Assembly (NCBI GenBank): GCA_964567685.1
Contig: CAZMNO010000016.1
Coordinates: 1 to 64,000 of the forward strand
From: UBA5972 sp964567685
GTDB taxonomy: Bacteria > Pseudomonadota > Alphaproteobacteria > Rhodobacterales > Rhodobacteraceae
Direction of reading: 5' to 3'
DNA length: 64,000 nucleotides
Shown here: piece by piece, positions 43,528 through 53,025 of the stretch
Position numbering within the stretch: position 1 is the first letter of the stretch
Layout: each line of letters begins with the position of its first letter
The notes under the pieces: generated by a model
The model's database searches: none
The model's input: only the letters and a program-made list of their open reading frames with translations
Told to the model about the DNA's origin: nothing
Translations under genes and position numbers: made by a program

Positions 43528-44696
43528 GGGATTTTCCTTTGTGCAAAAGCCGAAAGTCGTTTCAGGGCGGTGACAAAGCGGTCGTCTTCGATAGTCATAG
43601 CCACCCTGATATGACCAGCAGCGGCGCGCCCGAAGCTTTCTCCGGGCATCACCGCGATTTTTTCCTTTTCAAGCAGTTCCAGTGCGAAATCCTCGCCGCT
43701 CATCCCGGTCGCCCGGATATCCAGCATCAGATACATCGCCCCTGAGGAGGGGACCAGATGGAGAGCATTGCCTTCCTTGAAGACCGCCTGCGCCAGTTGC
43801 CGTCGCCTGCGAAAAACATCCGCGACATCGCGCTCCAGCGCCTCGCCCTGTTCTAGCGCAAAGAGGGCGGCATCCTGAATGAACCCGGCCACCCCGTAGG
43901 TGGTGCTGGTCGAGAGGTCAATCAGGCAGTCGACCACCGCCTCGGGTGCCACGATCCAGCCAACCCGCGAGCCGGTCATCGCATGGCTTTTGGACATCGA
44001 GCCGATGACCAGCGTCCGCTCAGCCATGCCTAGCTCTGCGCGCGGGCTGAGATGTTCGCCCTGCCAGATCTGCGTGTCATAAACCTCGTCCGAAATCAGC
44101 CAGAGGTCGTGTGATCTGGCAAATTCGCAAACCATGCGGATGGTCTCCGGTGAATAGACAACACCGGTCGGATTGTTCGGCGAATTGATCAAAAGCGAAC
44201 GCGCGCCTTTGGCACTGGCCTCAAGTTCCGCCCGTGTCGGCTGAAAATCATCTTCAGGATGGGTTTCAATCGCGACATCCACCCCTCCGGCGGCACGGAT
44301 GGTGCCGGGATAGGTGGCGTAATAGGGGTCAAGGTAAAGGGCACGATCCCCGGCATCCAGAACGGCGATATGGGCAGCAAACAGCCCGGCCTGCCCGCCG
44401 GGGGTGACGATGATGTTCCTATAAGTGGTCGCAACACCCGTGCGGGCCGCAACCCGTGCCGCAATCGCTTCGCGCAGCGGCCTCGAGCCCGGCACGATGG
44501 CATAGCCGGTATTACCGCCAGTAGCGCTTTGGTTCATCGCTGCCAGAATTGCGCCGTCGGTTTTCCGGTCATGCTCGCCGATGGTCAGTTCCAGAATATC
44601 CTCACCGGCGTCCTTTAGCTTGCGGGCTTTGTAAAACACCCCCCAGCCATCGGCACCGCCTTTGTTGATATTGCTGATCCTCTCGGAAATCTTCAT
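43524..44696 (-). CDS. Class I/II aminotransferase
   Basis: 390 residues from ATG 44696 (a GTG three codons earlier has no better site). Fold-type I aminotransferase: GYAIVPGSRPLREAIA near residue 63, LLINSPNNPTGVVYS (Asn of the PLP site), ISDEVYD with the PLP Asp, SMSKSHAMTGSRVGW with the Schiff-base Lys near 237, and GHIRVAMTI with the carboxylate Arg. It works on an amino acid with a 2-oxo-acid partner. It heads the three-gene leftward operon. Confidence 0.83.
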   Translation of the reverse strand: MKISERISNINKGGADGWGVFYKARKLKDAGEDILELTIGEHDRKTDGAILAAMNQSATGGNTGYAIVPGSRPLREAIAARVAARTGVATTYRNIIVTPGGQAGLFAAHIAVLDAGDRALYLDPYYATYPGTIRAAGGVDVAIETHPEDDFQPTRAELEASAKGARSLLINSPNNPTGVVYSPETIRMVCEFARSHDLWLISDEVYDTQIWQGEHLSPRAELGMAERTLVIGSMSKSHAMTGSRVGWIVAPEAVVDCLIDLSTSTTYGVAGFIQDAALFALEQGEALERDVADVFRRRRQLAQAVFKEGNALHLVPSSGAMYLMLDIRATGMSGEDFALELLEKEKIAVMPGESFGRAAAGHIRVAMTIEDDRFVTALKRLSAFAQRKIP

Positions 44697-44965
44697 CGTC
44701 GGCACTCGTTCGTTCGCGGTTGCAGAGCCCGGACGGCATCACGATTCTGGGTCGCTTGGCAAGGGGCTCTGTGCACCCTCTCAGGTATTTACCTTGCAAT
44801 CGGGCGGTGTTTTCACTAGACCCGCTCCTATGAAACAGCCGATCGCCATCTTGCGGATTTGTATTACCTGCTGACATAAGTCGGGCGGGCTGTTCTCTTG
44901 TTTTCAATTCAAATGCCAAGTGATAAGTCCGCGAAAGCGGGGATATTGACTATGAGAACAGACCA

Positions 44966-46381
44966 ATGACAGAGATAAAGCTTTACAATACCAAAACCCG
45001 CAGCAAGCAAGTTTTCACGCCTTTAGACGATAAGGATGTGCGCATGTATGTCTGCGGGCCAACGGTCTATGACCGCGCCCATATCGGCAATGCGCGGCCT
45101 GTCATTGTGTTTGACGTTCTCTACAGACTCTTGCGCGAAGTCTATGGGGCCGATCACGTCACCTATGCGCGCAATTTCACCGATGTCGATGACAAGATCA
45201 ACGCGACAGCGCTGGCGCGCAAGGAAACAGGCGCAGAAGGCACGTTGGAAGAGCTGATTCAAGAGCGCACCAACGAGACCATCGGTTGGTTTCTTGATGA
45301 CATGCACGCGCTTGGGAATTTGCCACCGAACAAGGCACCACGGGCGACCGAGTATATCGCCGAGATGGTTGTGATGATCGAGGAGTTGATTGCCTCGGGT
45401 CACGCCTATGAGGCCGAAGGGCATGTGCTGTTTGATGTGCATTCCTATCAAAAATACGGCACGCTTTCGGGCCGTTCGGTTGATGACATGATCGCAGGCG
45501 CCAGGGTTGAGGTCGCACCCTACAAGCGCGATCCGATGGATTTCGTGCTGTGGAAACCCTCAGATGATGATCTGCCGGGCTGGGACAGCCCCTGGGGCCG
45601 CGGCCGCCCCGGCTGGCATATCGAATGCTCGGCCATGACCAAAGCGCTGTTTGGCGAGCGCTTTGACATTCACGGCGGCGGGCTTGATCTGGCCTTTCCG
45701 CATCACGAGAACGAAAAGGCACAAAGCTGCTGCGAGGCGGGCGAAGACAGTTTCGCCCAAGTCTGGATGCATAACGAGATGCTGCAGGTCGAAGGCAAGA
45801 AGATGTCCAAATCCCTGGGCAATTTCTTTTCGGTGCGCGAGCTTCTGGATCAGGGCTGGCCGGGCGAGGTGATCCGGTTTGTGTTCTTGTCGACGCATTA
45901 TCGCAAGCCGATGGACTGGACTGAGAAGAAGGCGCGGGAGGCCGAGGCGACGCTGGGGAAGTGGTACACTTTAACCGACGGCATTGATATGGATTCAGGA
46001 CCGCTCGAATACGTGGTCGAGTTGCTTGCAGACGATTTGAACACTGCCGGAGTAATTGCGCTTATCCATGAGCTTGCGAAGGCGGGAAGGGCACCAGAGG
46101 TCCATGCTCTGATGAATCTGTTGGGCTTTCCAGAAGCGAGCGAAGTAGATTGGTTTAGAGATCGACCGAAGGTTGTTTCTACTGTGGGAGGAAATCACTC
46201 GATACTTCGGCCCTTATTGAAAAAGTGGGAAGACCTAAGAAACGAGAAAAAGTACTTGGAAGCAGATGCATTGAAATCAAAGATGGAGGCTGCCGGTCTC
46301 AAGATTTCTGCCACTCAATTGGGTCCGCACGCTGAATTGCTTGACAGTTTTGACCCCTCCAAACTGGAGGCTCTCAAATGA
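44966..46381 (+). CDS. cysS: Cysteinyl-tRNA synthetase
   Basis: 471 residues. Class I features: CGPTVYDRAHIGNARP with the first Zn Cys and the HIGH variant HIGN near residue 30, WGRGRPGWHIECSAM, HGGGLDLAFPHHENEKAQS with Zn ligands, and KMSKSLGN near 275. The catalytic core and the stem region are clearly real. The last ~135 residues are more divergent, and the DNA from about 45960 on is noticeably poorer in GC than the core, yet the frame is intact and of normal length. The enzyme is essential. Confidence 0.95.
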   Translation: MTEIKLYNTKTRSKQVFTPLDDKDVRMYVCGPTVYDRAHIGNARPVIVFDVLYRLLREVYGADHVTYARNFTDVDDKINATALARKETGAEGTLEELIQERTNETIGWFLDDMHALGNLPPNKAPRATEYIAEMVVMIEELIASGHAYEAEGHVLFDVHSYQKYGTLSGRSVDDMIAGARVEVAPYKRDPMDFVLWKPSDDDLPGWDSPWGRGRPGWHIECSAMTKALFGERFDIHGGGLDLAFPHHENEKAQSCCEAGEDSFAQVWMHNEMLQVEGKKMSKSLGNFFSVRELLDQGWPGEVIRFVFLSTHYRKPMDWTEKKAREAEATLGKWYTLTDGIDMDSGPLEYVVELLADDLNTAGVIALIHELAKAGRAPEVHALMNLLGFPEASEVDWFRDRPKVVSTVGGNHSILRPLLKKWEDLRNEKKYLEADALKSKMEAAGLKISATQLGPHAELLDSFDPSKLEALK

Positions 46382-46420
46382 CCGCTTCTATTTGGCAAAA
46401 ATACTCAAATCCAACACAGG

Positions 46421-46497
46421 TCAGCGCCCGGCCTGGAGGGTGCGAAGCGCCCTCCGGGGGGAGGTCGGGCGCTGACCGGGACGCAAGCGACCCGGTC
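46421..46497. repeat. REP-like nested palindromes between cysS and cimA
   Basis: TCAGCGCCCG (46421-46430) pairs with CGGGCGCTGA (46466-46475). Within it GGAGGGTGC and GCGCCCTCC form a second stem with a three-base loop. GACCGGG (46474-46480) and CCCGGTC (46491-46497) give a further hairpin. The block fills most of the 142-bp gap. It has the look of a repeated extragenic palindrome, and could also serve as a terminator for cysS; there is no T-run. Confidence 0.6.
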
Positions 46498-46523
46498 GGT
46501 GATTGTATGACGGGGTGTGCCCA

Positions 46524-48152
46524 ATGAAACGCGAGCACCTCTCCCTTTTCGACACCACGCTGCGCGATGGCCAGCAAACACAGGGTGTCGACTTCACCGC
46601 CGAAGACAAGACCCGCATCGCCGAGGCGCTCGACGCGCTGGGCATCGACTATGTCGAGGGCGGCTGGCCGGGAGCCAACCCCACCGACAGCGATTTCTTT
46701 GATGCAGCGCCAAAGCTCAACAACGCCACATTCACCGCCTTTGGCATGACCAAACGCGCCGGGCGTTCGGCGGAAAACGATGATGTGCTGGCGGCGGTCC
46801 TCAATGCCAATACACCGGCGGTCTGTCTGGTTGGCAAGACCCATGATTTCCACGTCACCACCGCCCTTGGCATCGAACTTCCGGAAAACGTTGAGAACAT
46901 TGCACAATCCGTCCAGCATCTGGTGGCACGGAAGCGCGAGGCCCTTTTTGACGCAGAGCATTTCTTCGACGGCTACAAGGCCAATCCAGACTACGCTCTT
47001 CAATGCCTCCACGCCGCATATGAGGCCGGTGCCCGCTGGGTTGTCCTTTGCGACACCAATGGCGGCGCGTTACCAAACGAAGTGCGCGATATCACCAAAG
47101 CGGTGATTGCCAGCGGCATTCCCGGAGAACATTTGGGCATCCACACCCATGACGATACCGGCCATGCGGTAGCCAACTCGCTGGCCGCGGTCGAGGCCGG
47201 GGCGCGCCAGATCCAGGGCACGCTCAATGGCCTTGGCGAGCGTTGCGGCAATGCCAACCTGATCAGCCTCATTCCCACATTGCTGCTGAAGGAACCCTAT
47301 GCTTCGCAATTTGACATCGGCGTCGATGTCGAGGGGTTGAAATCACTGACCCGCCTCAGCCGGATGCTTGATGATATCCTCAACCGGGTACCGCTGAAAT
47401 CGCTGCCCTATGTCGGTGCCTCGGCCTTTGCCCACAAGGCCGGCCTGCATGCCTCGGCCATCGTCAAGGATCCCTCGACCTACGAGCATGTCGACCCGGC
47501 GAGCGTCGGCAATACGCGCATCATTCCGATGTCAAATCAGGCCGGTCAGTCCAACCTCAGAAAGCGTCTGTCAGAGGCCGGGCTTGAGGTTGAAAAGAAT
47601 GATCCGCGCCTCATGACCATCCTCAACGAGATCAAGGCGCGCGAGGATCGCGGCTATGCCTATGACAGTGCGCAAGCCTCGTTTGAACTGATCGCGCGGG
47701 CCGAACTTGGCCAGTTGCCGGAGTTTTTCGAGGTCAAGCGCTACCGGGTCACGGTTGAGCGGCGCAAGAACAAACGCAACGAGTTTGTATCCCTCTCCGA
47801 AGCGGTGGTGGTGGTGAAAATCGGCGGAAAACGCATGTTATCGGTCAGCGAAAGCATGGACGAAACCAACAACGACGCTGGCCCGGTCAATGCGCTCAGC
47901 CGTGCTCTGGCCAAGGATCTGGGCCCTTATCAGGCCTGTATCGACGACATGAAACTGGTCGATTTCCGCGTGCGCATCACCAATGGCGGCACCGCAGCCG
48001 TCACCCGCGTCATCATCGACAGTGAAGACGGGCAGGGGCGGCGCTGGTCGACCGTTGGCGTCTCCGCCAATATTGTGGATGCCAGTTTTCAGGCGCTACT
48101 TGATGCGATCAACTGGAAACTGATCCGTGACGGTCAGCAGGTGGCCACTTGA
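46524..48152 (+). CDS. cimA: Citramalate synthase
   Basis: 542 residues from ATG 46524. LeuA-like fold: the HMGL barrel starts with SLFDTTLRDGQQTQGVDFT, followed by GGWPGANPTD and the metal His pair in LGIHTHDDTGHAVAN near residue 205, GTLNGLGERCGNANL, and the LeuA dimerisation domain after about 400. It condenses acetyl-CoA and pyruvate to (R)-citramalate for isoleucine synthesis without threonine. Conserved length and motifs argue for CimA and against LeuA or homocitrate synthase. Confidence 0.9.
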   Translation: MKREHLSLFDTTLRDGQQTQGVDFTAEDKTRIAEALDALGIDYVEGGWPGANPTDSDFFDAAPKLNNATFTAFGMTKRAGRSAENDDVLAAVLNANTPAVCLVGKTHDFHVTTALGIELPENVENIAQSVQHLVARKREALFDAEHFFDGYKANPDYALQCLHAAYEAGARWVVLCDTNGGALPNEVRDITKAVIASGIPGEHLGIHTHDDTGHAVANSLAAVEAGARQIQGTLNGLGERCGNANLISLIPTLLLKEPYASQFDIGVDVEGLKSLTRLSRMLDDILNRVPLKSLPYVGASAFAHKAGLHASAIVKDPSTYEHVDPASVGNTRIIPMSNQAGQSNLRKRLSEAGLEVEKNDPRLMTILNEIKAREDRGYAYDSAQASFELIARAELGQLPEFFEVKRYRVTVERRKNKRNEFVSLSEAVVVVKIGGKRMLSVSESMDETNNDAGPVNALSRALAKDLGPYQACIDDMKLVDFRVRITNGGTAAVTRVIIDSEDGQGRRWSTVGVSANIVDASFQALLDAINWKLIRDGQQVAT

Positions 48153-48207
48153 GCATGTTGCATAACCGGTCCCGATCTCAATTCACCAATTGCATCGGCT
48201 CTGCTGG

Positions 48208-48987
48208 ATGAAACTGACGGATGTATCGGTTGAACAGGTCCGCCGGGGTGATCCCGACCGCTTTCTGAGTGCCATGACGGCCCCGGTTGAAATGCGCCCG
48301 CGGCTGCTGACGCTTTATGCCTTCAATCTGGAAATCGCCCGCGCGCCATGGGCGACCAAAGAGCCGCTGGTTGCCGAAATGCGCCTTCAGTTCTGGATCG
48401 ATCTGATCGAGGCGATTGGCACGTGCGGCGCTTTGCCAAGGCACGATCTCACCCGCCCCCTGGCTGCATTGGTGAAAGAGGCTGATTTACCGCCTGATCT
48501 GCTCCATGAGATGGTCAGAGCCCGTCGCTTTGATATTTCCGCTGAGCCGCACAAAACGCCAAAAGCACTTGAAACCTACATCGACCACACGGCAGGGCAC
48601 CTGATGTGGCTTGCCGCCCTTGCCCTCGGCGCGCCGCAGGAAGCCGAGCAACCGATACGGGATTATGCCCATGGCGCAGGTGTGGCGGCATTGCTGCGCG
48701 CCTTGCCGCAGCTCACGCAACATCGTCGTTCACCCCTGCCGGTTGACAGCGATGCTGCGATTGCCGAACTGGTGACGGGGGCTTTGCGGCGGGTAGCCAG
48801 GGCGCGGAAAGCGGCTAAGCAAATCCCGGCCGCAGCCGCACCGGCTCTGCGCGCAGGGTGGCGTGCCAAAGCTCTGCTCGAAAGGGCACAGAGAAACCCA
48901 TCGCAGGTATTGACCACCGGGCTTGAAGAAGCGGAATTCAGGCGCAAAAGCCACCTCATCTGGATTTCCCTGCGCGGGCAATGGTAA
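48208..48987 (+). CDS. NDUFAF6-like squalene/phytoene synthase fold protein
   Basis: 259 residues from ATG 48208; six codons more are possible upstream. It matches the phytoene/squalene synthase superfamily in its short proteobacterial form. RRGDPDRFLSAMTAP near the start and LYAFNLEIARA, MRLQFWIDLIEA follow the family pattern, but the DxxxD prenyl diphosphate motifs are degraded. In alphaproteobacteria and mitochondria such proteins act in complex I assembly, not in carotenoid synthesis. It stands between cimA and xdhC. Confidence 0.75.
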   Translation: MKLTDVSVEQVRRGDPDRFLSAMTAPVEMRPRLLTLYAFNLEIARAPWATKEPLVAEMRLQFWIDLIEAIGTCGALPRHDLTRPLAALVKEADLPPDLLHEMVRARRFDISAEPHKTPKALETYIDHTAGHLMWLAALALGAPQEAEQPIRDYAHGAGVAALLRALPQLTQHRRSPLPVDSDAAIAELVTGALRRVARARKAAKQIPAAAAPALRAGWRAKALLERAQRNPSQVLTTGLEEAEFRRKSHLIWISLRGQW

Positions 48988-49025
48988 ACTGCCCACCGCC
49001 CCGCTTCGAAAGGGAATCCGGCCTG

Positions 49026-50033
49026 ATGACCAGCTTTGACGCCATCCCAGAAACTGCGCTCGACTGGGTGCAGTCAGGCCGAAAGGTCGCGATTGCAACT
49101 GTAGTTGAAACCTGGGGCTCGGCGCCAAGACCGGTCGGTGCGCAGCTTCTGATCAGTCAGGAGGCGGAAATCGAGGGGTCGGTTTCCGGTGGATGCGTCG
49201 AGGCTGCTGTGGTTCACGAAGCGCTTCAATCCCTTACTGACGGGAAGGTCCGGATTGTCAGCTACGGCGTTTCGGACGAAGAGGCATTTGCCGTCGGCCT
49301 GGCCTGTGGTGGCACCATCCGCATCATGGTTGAACCTGTCGGGCTGGGGCAGGGACCTGCGCGTGAGGATTTGGAACGTCTGGTTGCTGCAAGGCGGGCG
49401 CGGCAGGCCGTGGTCATGGCCGTCAACACAGAGGGCTGGCAAAGGTTTCTCGGCCACGGGACGGACGACCGTCTGGCACCCGAAATCAGGGAACGGTTAC
49501 GAAGCGACAAATCAGGGTTTGAGGATAACTGGTTTCTCGCCGTTCACAACCCGCCGCTCAAGCTGGTGATCATAGGTGCGGTTCATATCGCCCAACCCCT
49601 GATCGGCATGGCGCGCCTTGCCGGCTATGACCCCGTGCTGGTCGATCCGCGCGACGCCTTTGCGTCGGACGAGCGATTTCCCGGCGAGACCATTCATCGC
49701 GATTGGCCAGACGAAGTTCTGCGTGGCCTGACCCTTGATGCCCGCACAGCCGTGGTTGCCCTGTCGCATGACCCAAAAATCGATGACCCGGCCTTGATCG
49801 AGGCTCTCTCCACACCGGTCTTTTATATCGGTGCGCTGGGGTCACGCCGAACCCATGCCAAACGTGTAACGCGGCTTAAGAAGGCGGGGATGCCTGACGA
49901 CCAGATAACCCGCATCCATGCCCCGATCGGCCTTGATATCATCGCCCGTTCGCCCGCGGAAATCGCGGTTTCGATCATTGCGGAAATGACGCTCTGCCTG
50001 CGCCGACCGAAAGATGCCGCTACGTCAGATTGA
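49026..50033 (+). CDS. XdhC/CoxI-family protein
   Basis: 335 residues from ATG 49026. The N-terminal XdhC_CoxI domain holds ETWGSAPRPVGAQLLIS and SVSGGCVEAAVVHE (residues about 28-62). The C-terminal Rossmann part begins at LVIIGAVHIAQPLIGMARLAGYDPVLVDPRDAFA and ends with HAPIGLDIIARSPAEIAVSIIAEM. These proteins insert or mature the sulphurated molybdenum cofactor for xanthine or CO dehydrogenases. No molybdoenzyme gene is adjacent, so its client lies elsewhere. The two-domain form is complete. Confidence 0.88.
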   Translation: MTSFDAIPETALDWVQSGRKVAIATVVETWGSAPRPVGAQLLISQEAEIEGSVSGGCVEAAVVHEALQSLTDGKVRIVSYGVSDEEAFAVGLACGGTIRIMVEPVGLGQGPAREDLERLVAARRARQAVVMAVNTEGWQRFLGHGTDDRLAPEIRERLRSDKSGFEDNWFLAVHNPPLKLVIIGAVHIAQPLIGMARLAGYDPVLVDPRDAFASDERFPGETIHRDWPDEVLRGLTLDARTAVVALSHDPKIDDPALIEALSTPVFYIGALGSRRTHAKRVTRLKKAGMPDDQITRIHAPIGLDIIARSPAEIAVSIIAEMTLCLRRPKDAATSD

Positions 50034-50123
50034 CCTAGAGTAAGCCGCCTCTTGTGAACCGCAAAAAAACCGTGTTACCGGAGGCGCAAAACCCGGGTAA
50101 CACCGCAAAAGAGGATGTCTTTG

Positions 50124-50894
50124 ATGAAACTGAATGCAGATATTTCCGCCATCATAACAGGTGGGGCTTCCGGCCTTGGTGAAGCGGTTGCCCGGAACCT
50201 TGCCGAAGGTGGCGCGCGCGTTTGCCTGTTTGATCTGGCCGAAGACAAAGGCGCTGCGCTGGCTCTGGAACTCGGCGGCACCTTTGTGCGTGTCGACGTC
50301 AGCGATCCGGCAAGCGTTGACGCGGGGTTCAAAGCCGCGCGTGAGGCGCAGGGTCAGGAACGCATCATGGTCAACTGCGCCGGGATTGGCGTCGCTGCGA
50401 AAACTGTCGACAAAGAGGGCAACCCGCATGATGCTGCCTTTTTTGACAAGGTGGTCCGTATCAATCTCATTGGCACCTTTCTTTGTTCGTCGCGTGCTGC
50501 TGCGGGCATGGTTGCGGCTGATCCATTAACCGACGATGGCGAGCGTGGTGTGATCGTCAACACGGCTTCCGTGGCCGCATTTGATGGCCAGATCGGCCAA
50601 ATCGCCTATTCCGCTTCAAAAGGTGGCATTGTCGGCATGACCCTGCCAATGGCGCGCGACTTGTCCAAATCCGGCGTTCGCGTGATGGCCATTGCCCCGG
50701 GGATTTTCAAAACCCCGATGCTGGCGGGCCTGCCGGAAGACGTCCAGGCGTCGCTCGGTGCAATGGTGCCCTTTCCATCGCGTCTCGGCGATCCTGCCGA
50801 ATACGCGGCAATGGCGCGCCATATCGTTGAAAACTCGATGCTGAATGGCGAGACCATCCGCCTTGACGGCGCTATCCGCATGGCCCCGCGCTGA
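50124..50894 (+). CDS. HSD10-like short-chain dehydrogenase
   Basis: 256 residues from ATG 50124 (AGAGG nine bases upstream; an ATG at 50115 is too close to it). SDR features: IITGGASGLGEAVARNL at the start, NCAGIG, NTASVAAFDGQIGQIAYSASKGG with Ser, Tyr and Lys catalytic residues near 145-165, and a final GETIRLDGAIRM. It resembles 3-hydroxyacyl-CoA dehydrogenase type II proteins. It is a single gene; the substrate is not visible. Confidence 0.8.
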   Translation: MKLNADISAIITGGASGLGEAVARNLAEGGARVCLFDLAEDKGAALALELGGTFVRVDVSDPASVDAGFKAAREAQGQERIMVNCAGIGVAAKTVDKEGNPHDAAFFDKVVRINLIGTFLCSSRAAAGMVAADPLTDDGERGVIVNTASVAAFDGQIGQIAYSASKGGIVGMTLPMARDLSKSGVRVMAIAPGIFKTPMLAGLPEDVQASLGAMVPFPSRLGDPAEYAAMARHIVENSMLNGETIRLDGAIRMAPR

Positions 50895-50980
50895 GGCTTC
50901 TTCTTTTTCAGAAATATTCTCGCCGAAGGTCGGATTCCTAATAACCCCACCGCGTCCGCCAACCTGGCGGGTGCGGTCTG

Positions 50981-52093
50981 TCAGACCCCACCCCAGATTG
51001 CTTCGGCAACCTTCACCACCAGTTCAAGCTTGCACCGCTGATCATCGGGCGTGATTTCGTTACCTTCCTCGGTCGAGGCAAAGCCGCATTGCGGCGCGAT
51101 GCCAAGCTGGTCGAGATCGACATATTTTGCCGCCGCGTCAAACTTGCGCCTGATCTGATCAACACTTTCAAGCTCAGCGGATTTGGTTGTAATGAATCCC
51201 GGCATCACGCGCTTGCCTTTCGGCAGTAATCCCAGTGGTGCAAGCCCTCCGGCGCGTTCGGTATCGTATTCCATGAAATAGATATCGACCCCGGTCTTGT
51301 TGAACACCGCATCCGCCGCCGGGTCATAAGCCCCGGTAGCTGCATGGGTCGAGCGGAAATTACCGCGGCACATATGCATGGCGATGATCATGTCATCCGG
51401 GCGGTCCTTGATTGCCTCGTGCATCATCCAGGCATAACGGTCGATCAGCCAGTCAGGATCCTGCCCGGCGGCTTCTTTTTCGGCGCGATGCCTGGGATCG
51501 CAGAGATAGGCGAAGAAGATGTCATCCATTTGCAGATACCGACACCCGACTTCGTAAAACCGTGCTACCGCCTTTTTGTAAGTGGCCGCGATATCGGCAA
51601 ACAAGACGTCCGCGTCCTTGTACGCCACTGGCGCAATATCATCCTGTGCCGTACGGAAATGGCAGCAGGACGGGCCGGGGATCGAGATTTTCGGCATCAC
51701 CTGAGTGTGTTCGGCGACGAACTTGAAATGCTCGAGCATCGGGTGGTCATCGGGAAAATCGAGTTTGGCTGAAATAGTCGGGAAAATCGGTCGCAACGCC
51801 ACACCGGCAAACTGAACCCCCTGATCACGCTCGACCAGATCAAGGCCATCAAGCATTCCCATGAAATCGTAGTGCCAGAAAGAACGACGCGCCTCGCCAT
51901 CGGTTACCGCTTTCAGTCCGACTTCTTCCTGCATGCGGATAAGGTCGGGGATCGCCATGTCCTCTACCGATTTCAGCTCACCTTCAGAGATTGTCCGGTC
52001 GCTAAAATGGTGCTGTCTGGCTTCAGCCACCGCAGCGGGTCGCAAAAGGCTGCCGACATGATCGGCGCGAAAGGGTGGTTTAGCGGTTTGCAT
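50981..52093 (-). CDS. MetE-core-like cobalamin-independent methyltransferase
   Basis: 370 residues from ATG 52093 with TAGGAGA upstream. It corresponds to the C-terminal zinc domain of MetE only (YxjG-type). The start FRADHVGSLLRP is typical, and the Zn ligands are visible as HMCRGN (His and Cys near 240), the Glu of YDTE and the Cys of APQCGF. Such proteins move methyl groups from an unknown donor, not necessarily methyltetrahydrofolate. It is the last gene of the leftward Opp-type operon (26 bases after the permease stop), so the transported solute may be its methyl donor or acceptor. Confidence 0.8.
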   Translation of the reverse strand: MQTAKPPFRADHVGSLLRPAAVAEARQHHFSDRTISEGELKSVEDMAIPDLIRMQEEVGLKAVTDGEARRSFWHYDFMGMLDGLDLVERDQGVQFAGVALRPIFPTISAKLDFPDDHPMLEHFKFVAEHTQVMPKISIPGPSCCHFRTAQDDIAPVAYKDADVLFADIAATYKKAVARFYEVGCRYLQMDDIFFAYLCDPRHRAEKEAAGQDPDWLIDRYAWMMHEAIKDRPDDMIIAMHMCRGNFRSTHAATGAYDPAADAVFNKTGVDIYFMEYDTERAGGLAPLGLLPKGKRVMPGFITTKSAELESVDQIRRKFDAAAKYVDLDQLGIAPQCGFASTEEGNEITPDDQRCKLELVVKVAEAIWGGV

Positions 52094-52119
52094 CAAAATT
52101 CTCCTAGTGGAGTTGATAC

Positions 52120-53025
52120 TTAACGGCCACGAATACGCGGATCCAGCGCGTCGCGCAAACCGTCGCCCATGTAGTTCACCGACAACACGGTCAGCGATAT
52201 TGCCAGCCCGGGCCAGATGACCCGCTCAGGGCTGAGCGTCATAAAGTTGGTTGAATCAAACAACAACCGCCCCCAGGTCGGGAAATCCGAAGGGAAACCA
52301 AGCCCAAGGAACGAGAGCGCGCTTTCGGTGATGATCGCGTTGGCAATTCCCAATGTGGCCGACACCATGATCGGGCTCATCACATTGGGCAGAATATGTC
52401 GCAAAATCATCCGCCAGGGCGGTGTGCCGATGGATTGCGCCGCCAGCACAAACTCCTGCTCTTTCAACGCCAGCACGTCACCGCGCACGATCCGCGCGGT
52501 GTTCATCCAGCTGGTGATGCCGATGGCAAAAACGATCAGAATGAATATCCCGGTCTCCGGGCCAAACGCGGCGCGCAGCGTGTCACGGAAAAGCATGATC
52601 ATGACCAGCAGCAAAGGCAACAGCGGCAGCGCCAGAAAAAGATCGGTAAAGCGCATCAGAAGGCCATCAACGCGTTTGAAATAGCCTGCCAGCACGCCGA
52701 CGAATGTACCCAGAAACAGCGCCAGCAGCATGGCGATCACGCCAACGCCAAGCGAAACTCGCCCGCCTGCCAGCACGGCGGCAAACGCATCGCGCCCCAG
52801 CTGATCGGTTCCCATGGGATGCGCCAGGCTTGGGCCTTGGTTCTTGGCGCGGATATCGATGTAATTCGGATCGAGATGCCACAGATAAGGGCCGACTGCG
52901 ACGGCAATGCAGACGAATATGAAGAACCACATGCCCAGCACCGCCCCTTTATGGGTTTTGAACTGGTCCCAGACATCGGCCCATTGCGACCGTTGGGGTG
53001 TGATATCCATGGTCGCGTCAGTCAT
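52120..53025 (-). CDS. OppC-type ABC permease
   Basis: 301 residues from ATG 53025 (site GAGGA eight bases before; overlaps the previous stop by eight bases). Family features are GTDQLGRDAFAAVLAGGRVSL near residue 75, the EAA loop LAAQSIGTPPWRMILRHILPN near 190, about six spans, and the final ALDPRIRGR. It pairs with the OppB-type permease immediately upstream. Confidence 0.87.
   Translation of the reverse strand: MTDATMDITPQRSQWADVWDQFKTHKGAVLGMWFFIFVCIAVAVGPYLWHLDPNYIDIRAKNQGPSLAHPMGTDQLGRDAFAAVLAGGRVSLGVGVIAMLLALFLGTFVGVLAGYFKRVDGLLMRFTDLFLALPLLPLLLVMIMLFRDTLRAAFGPETGIFILIVFAIGITSWMNTARIVRGDVLALKEQEFVLAAQSIGTPPWRMILRHILPNVMSPIMVSATLGIANAIITESALSFLGLGFPSDFPTWGRLLFDSTNFMTLSPERVIWPGLAISLTVLSVNYMGDGLRDALDPRIRGR

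Noticed and set aside
46421..46497. Plain rho-independent terminator of cysS
   Set aside because: Compound stems are strong but no T-run follows on either strand, so REP-like is the better description.
48208..48987. Carotenoid phytoene synthase
   Set aside because: Aspartate-rich prenyl diphosphate motifs are degraded and no other carotenoid gene is present.
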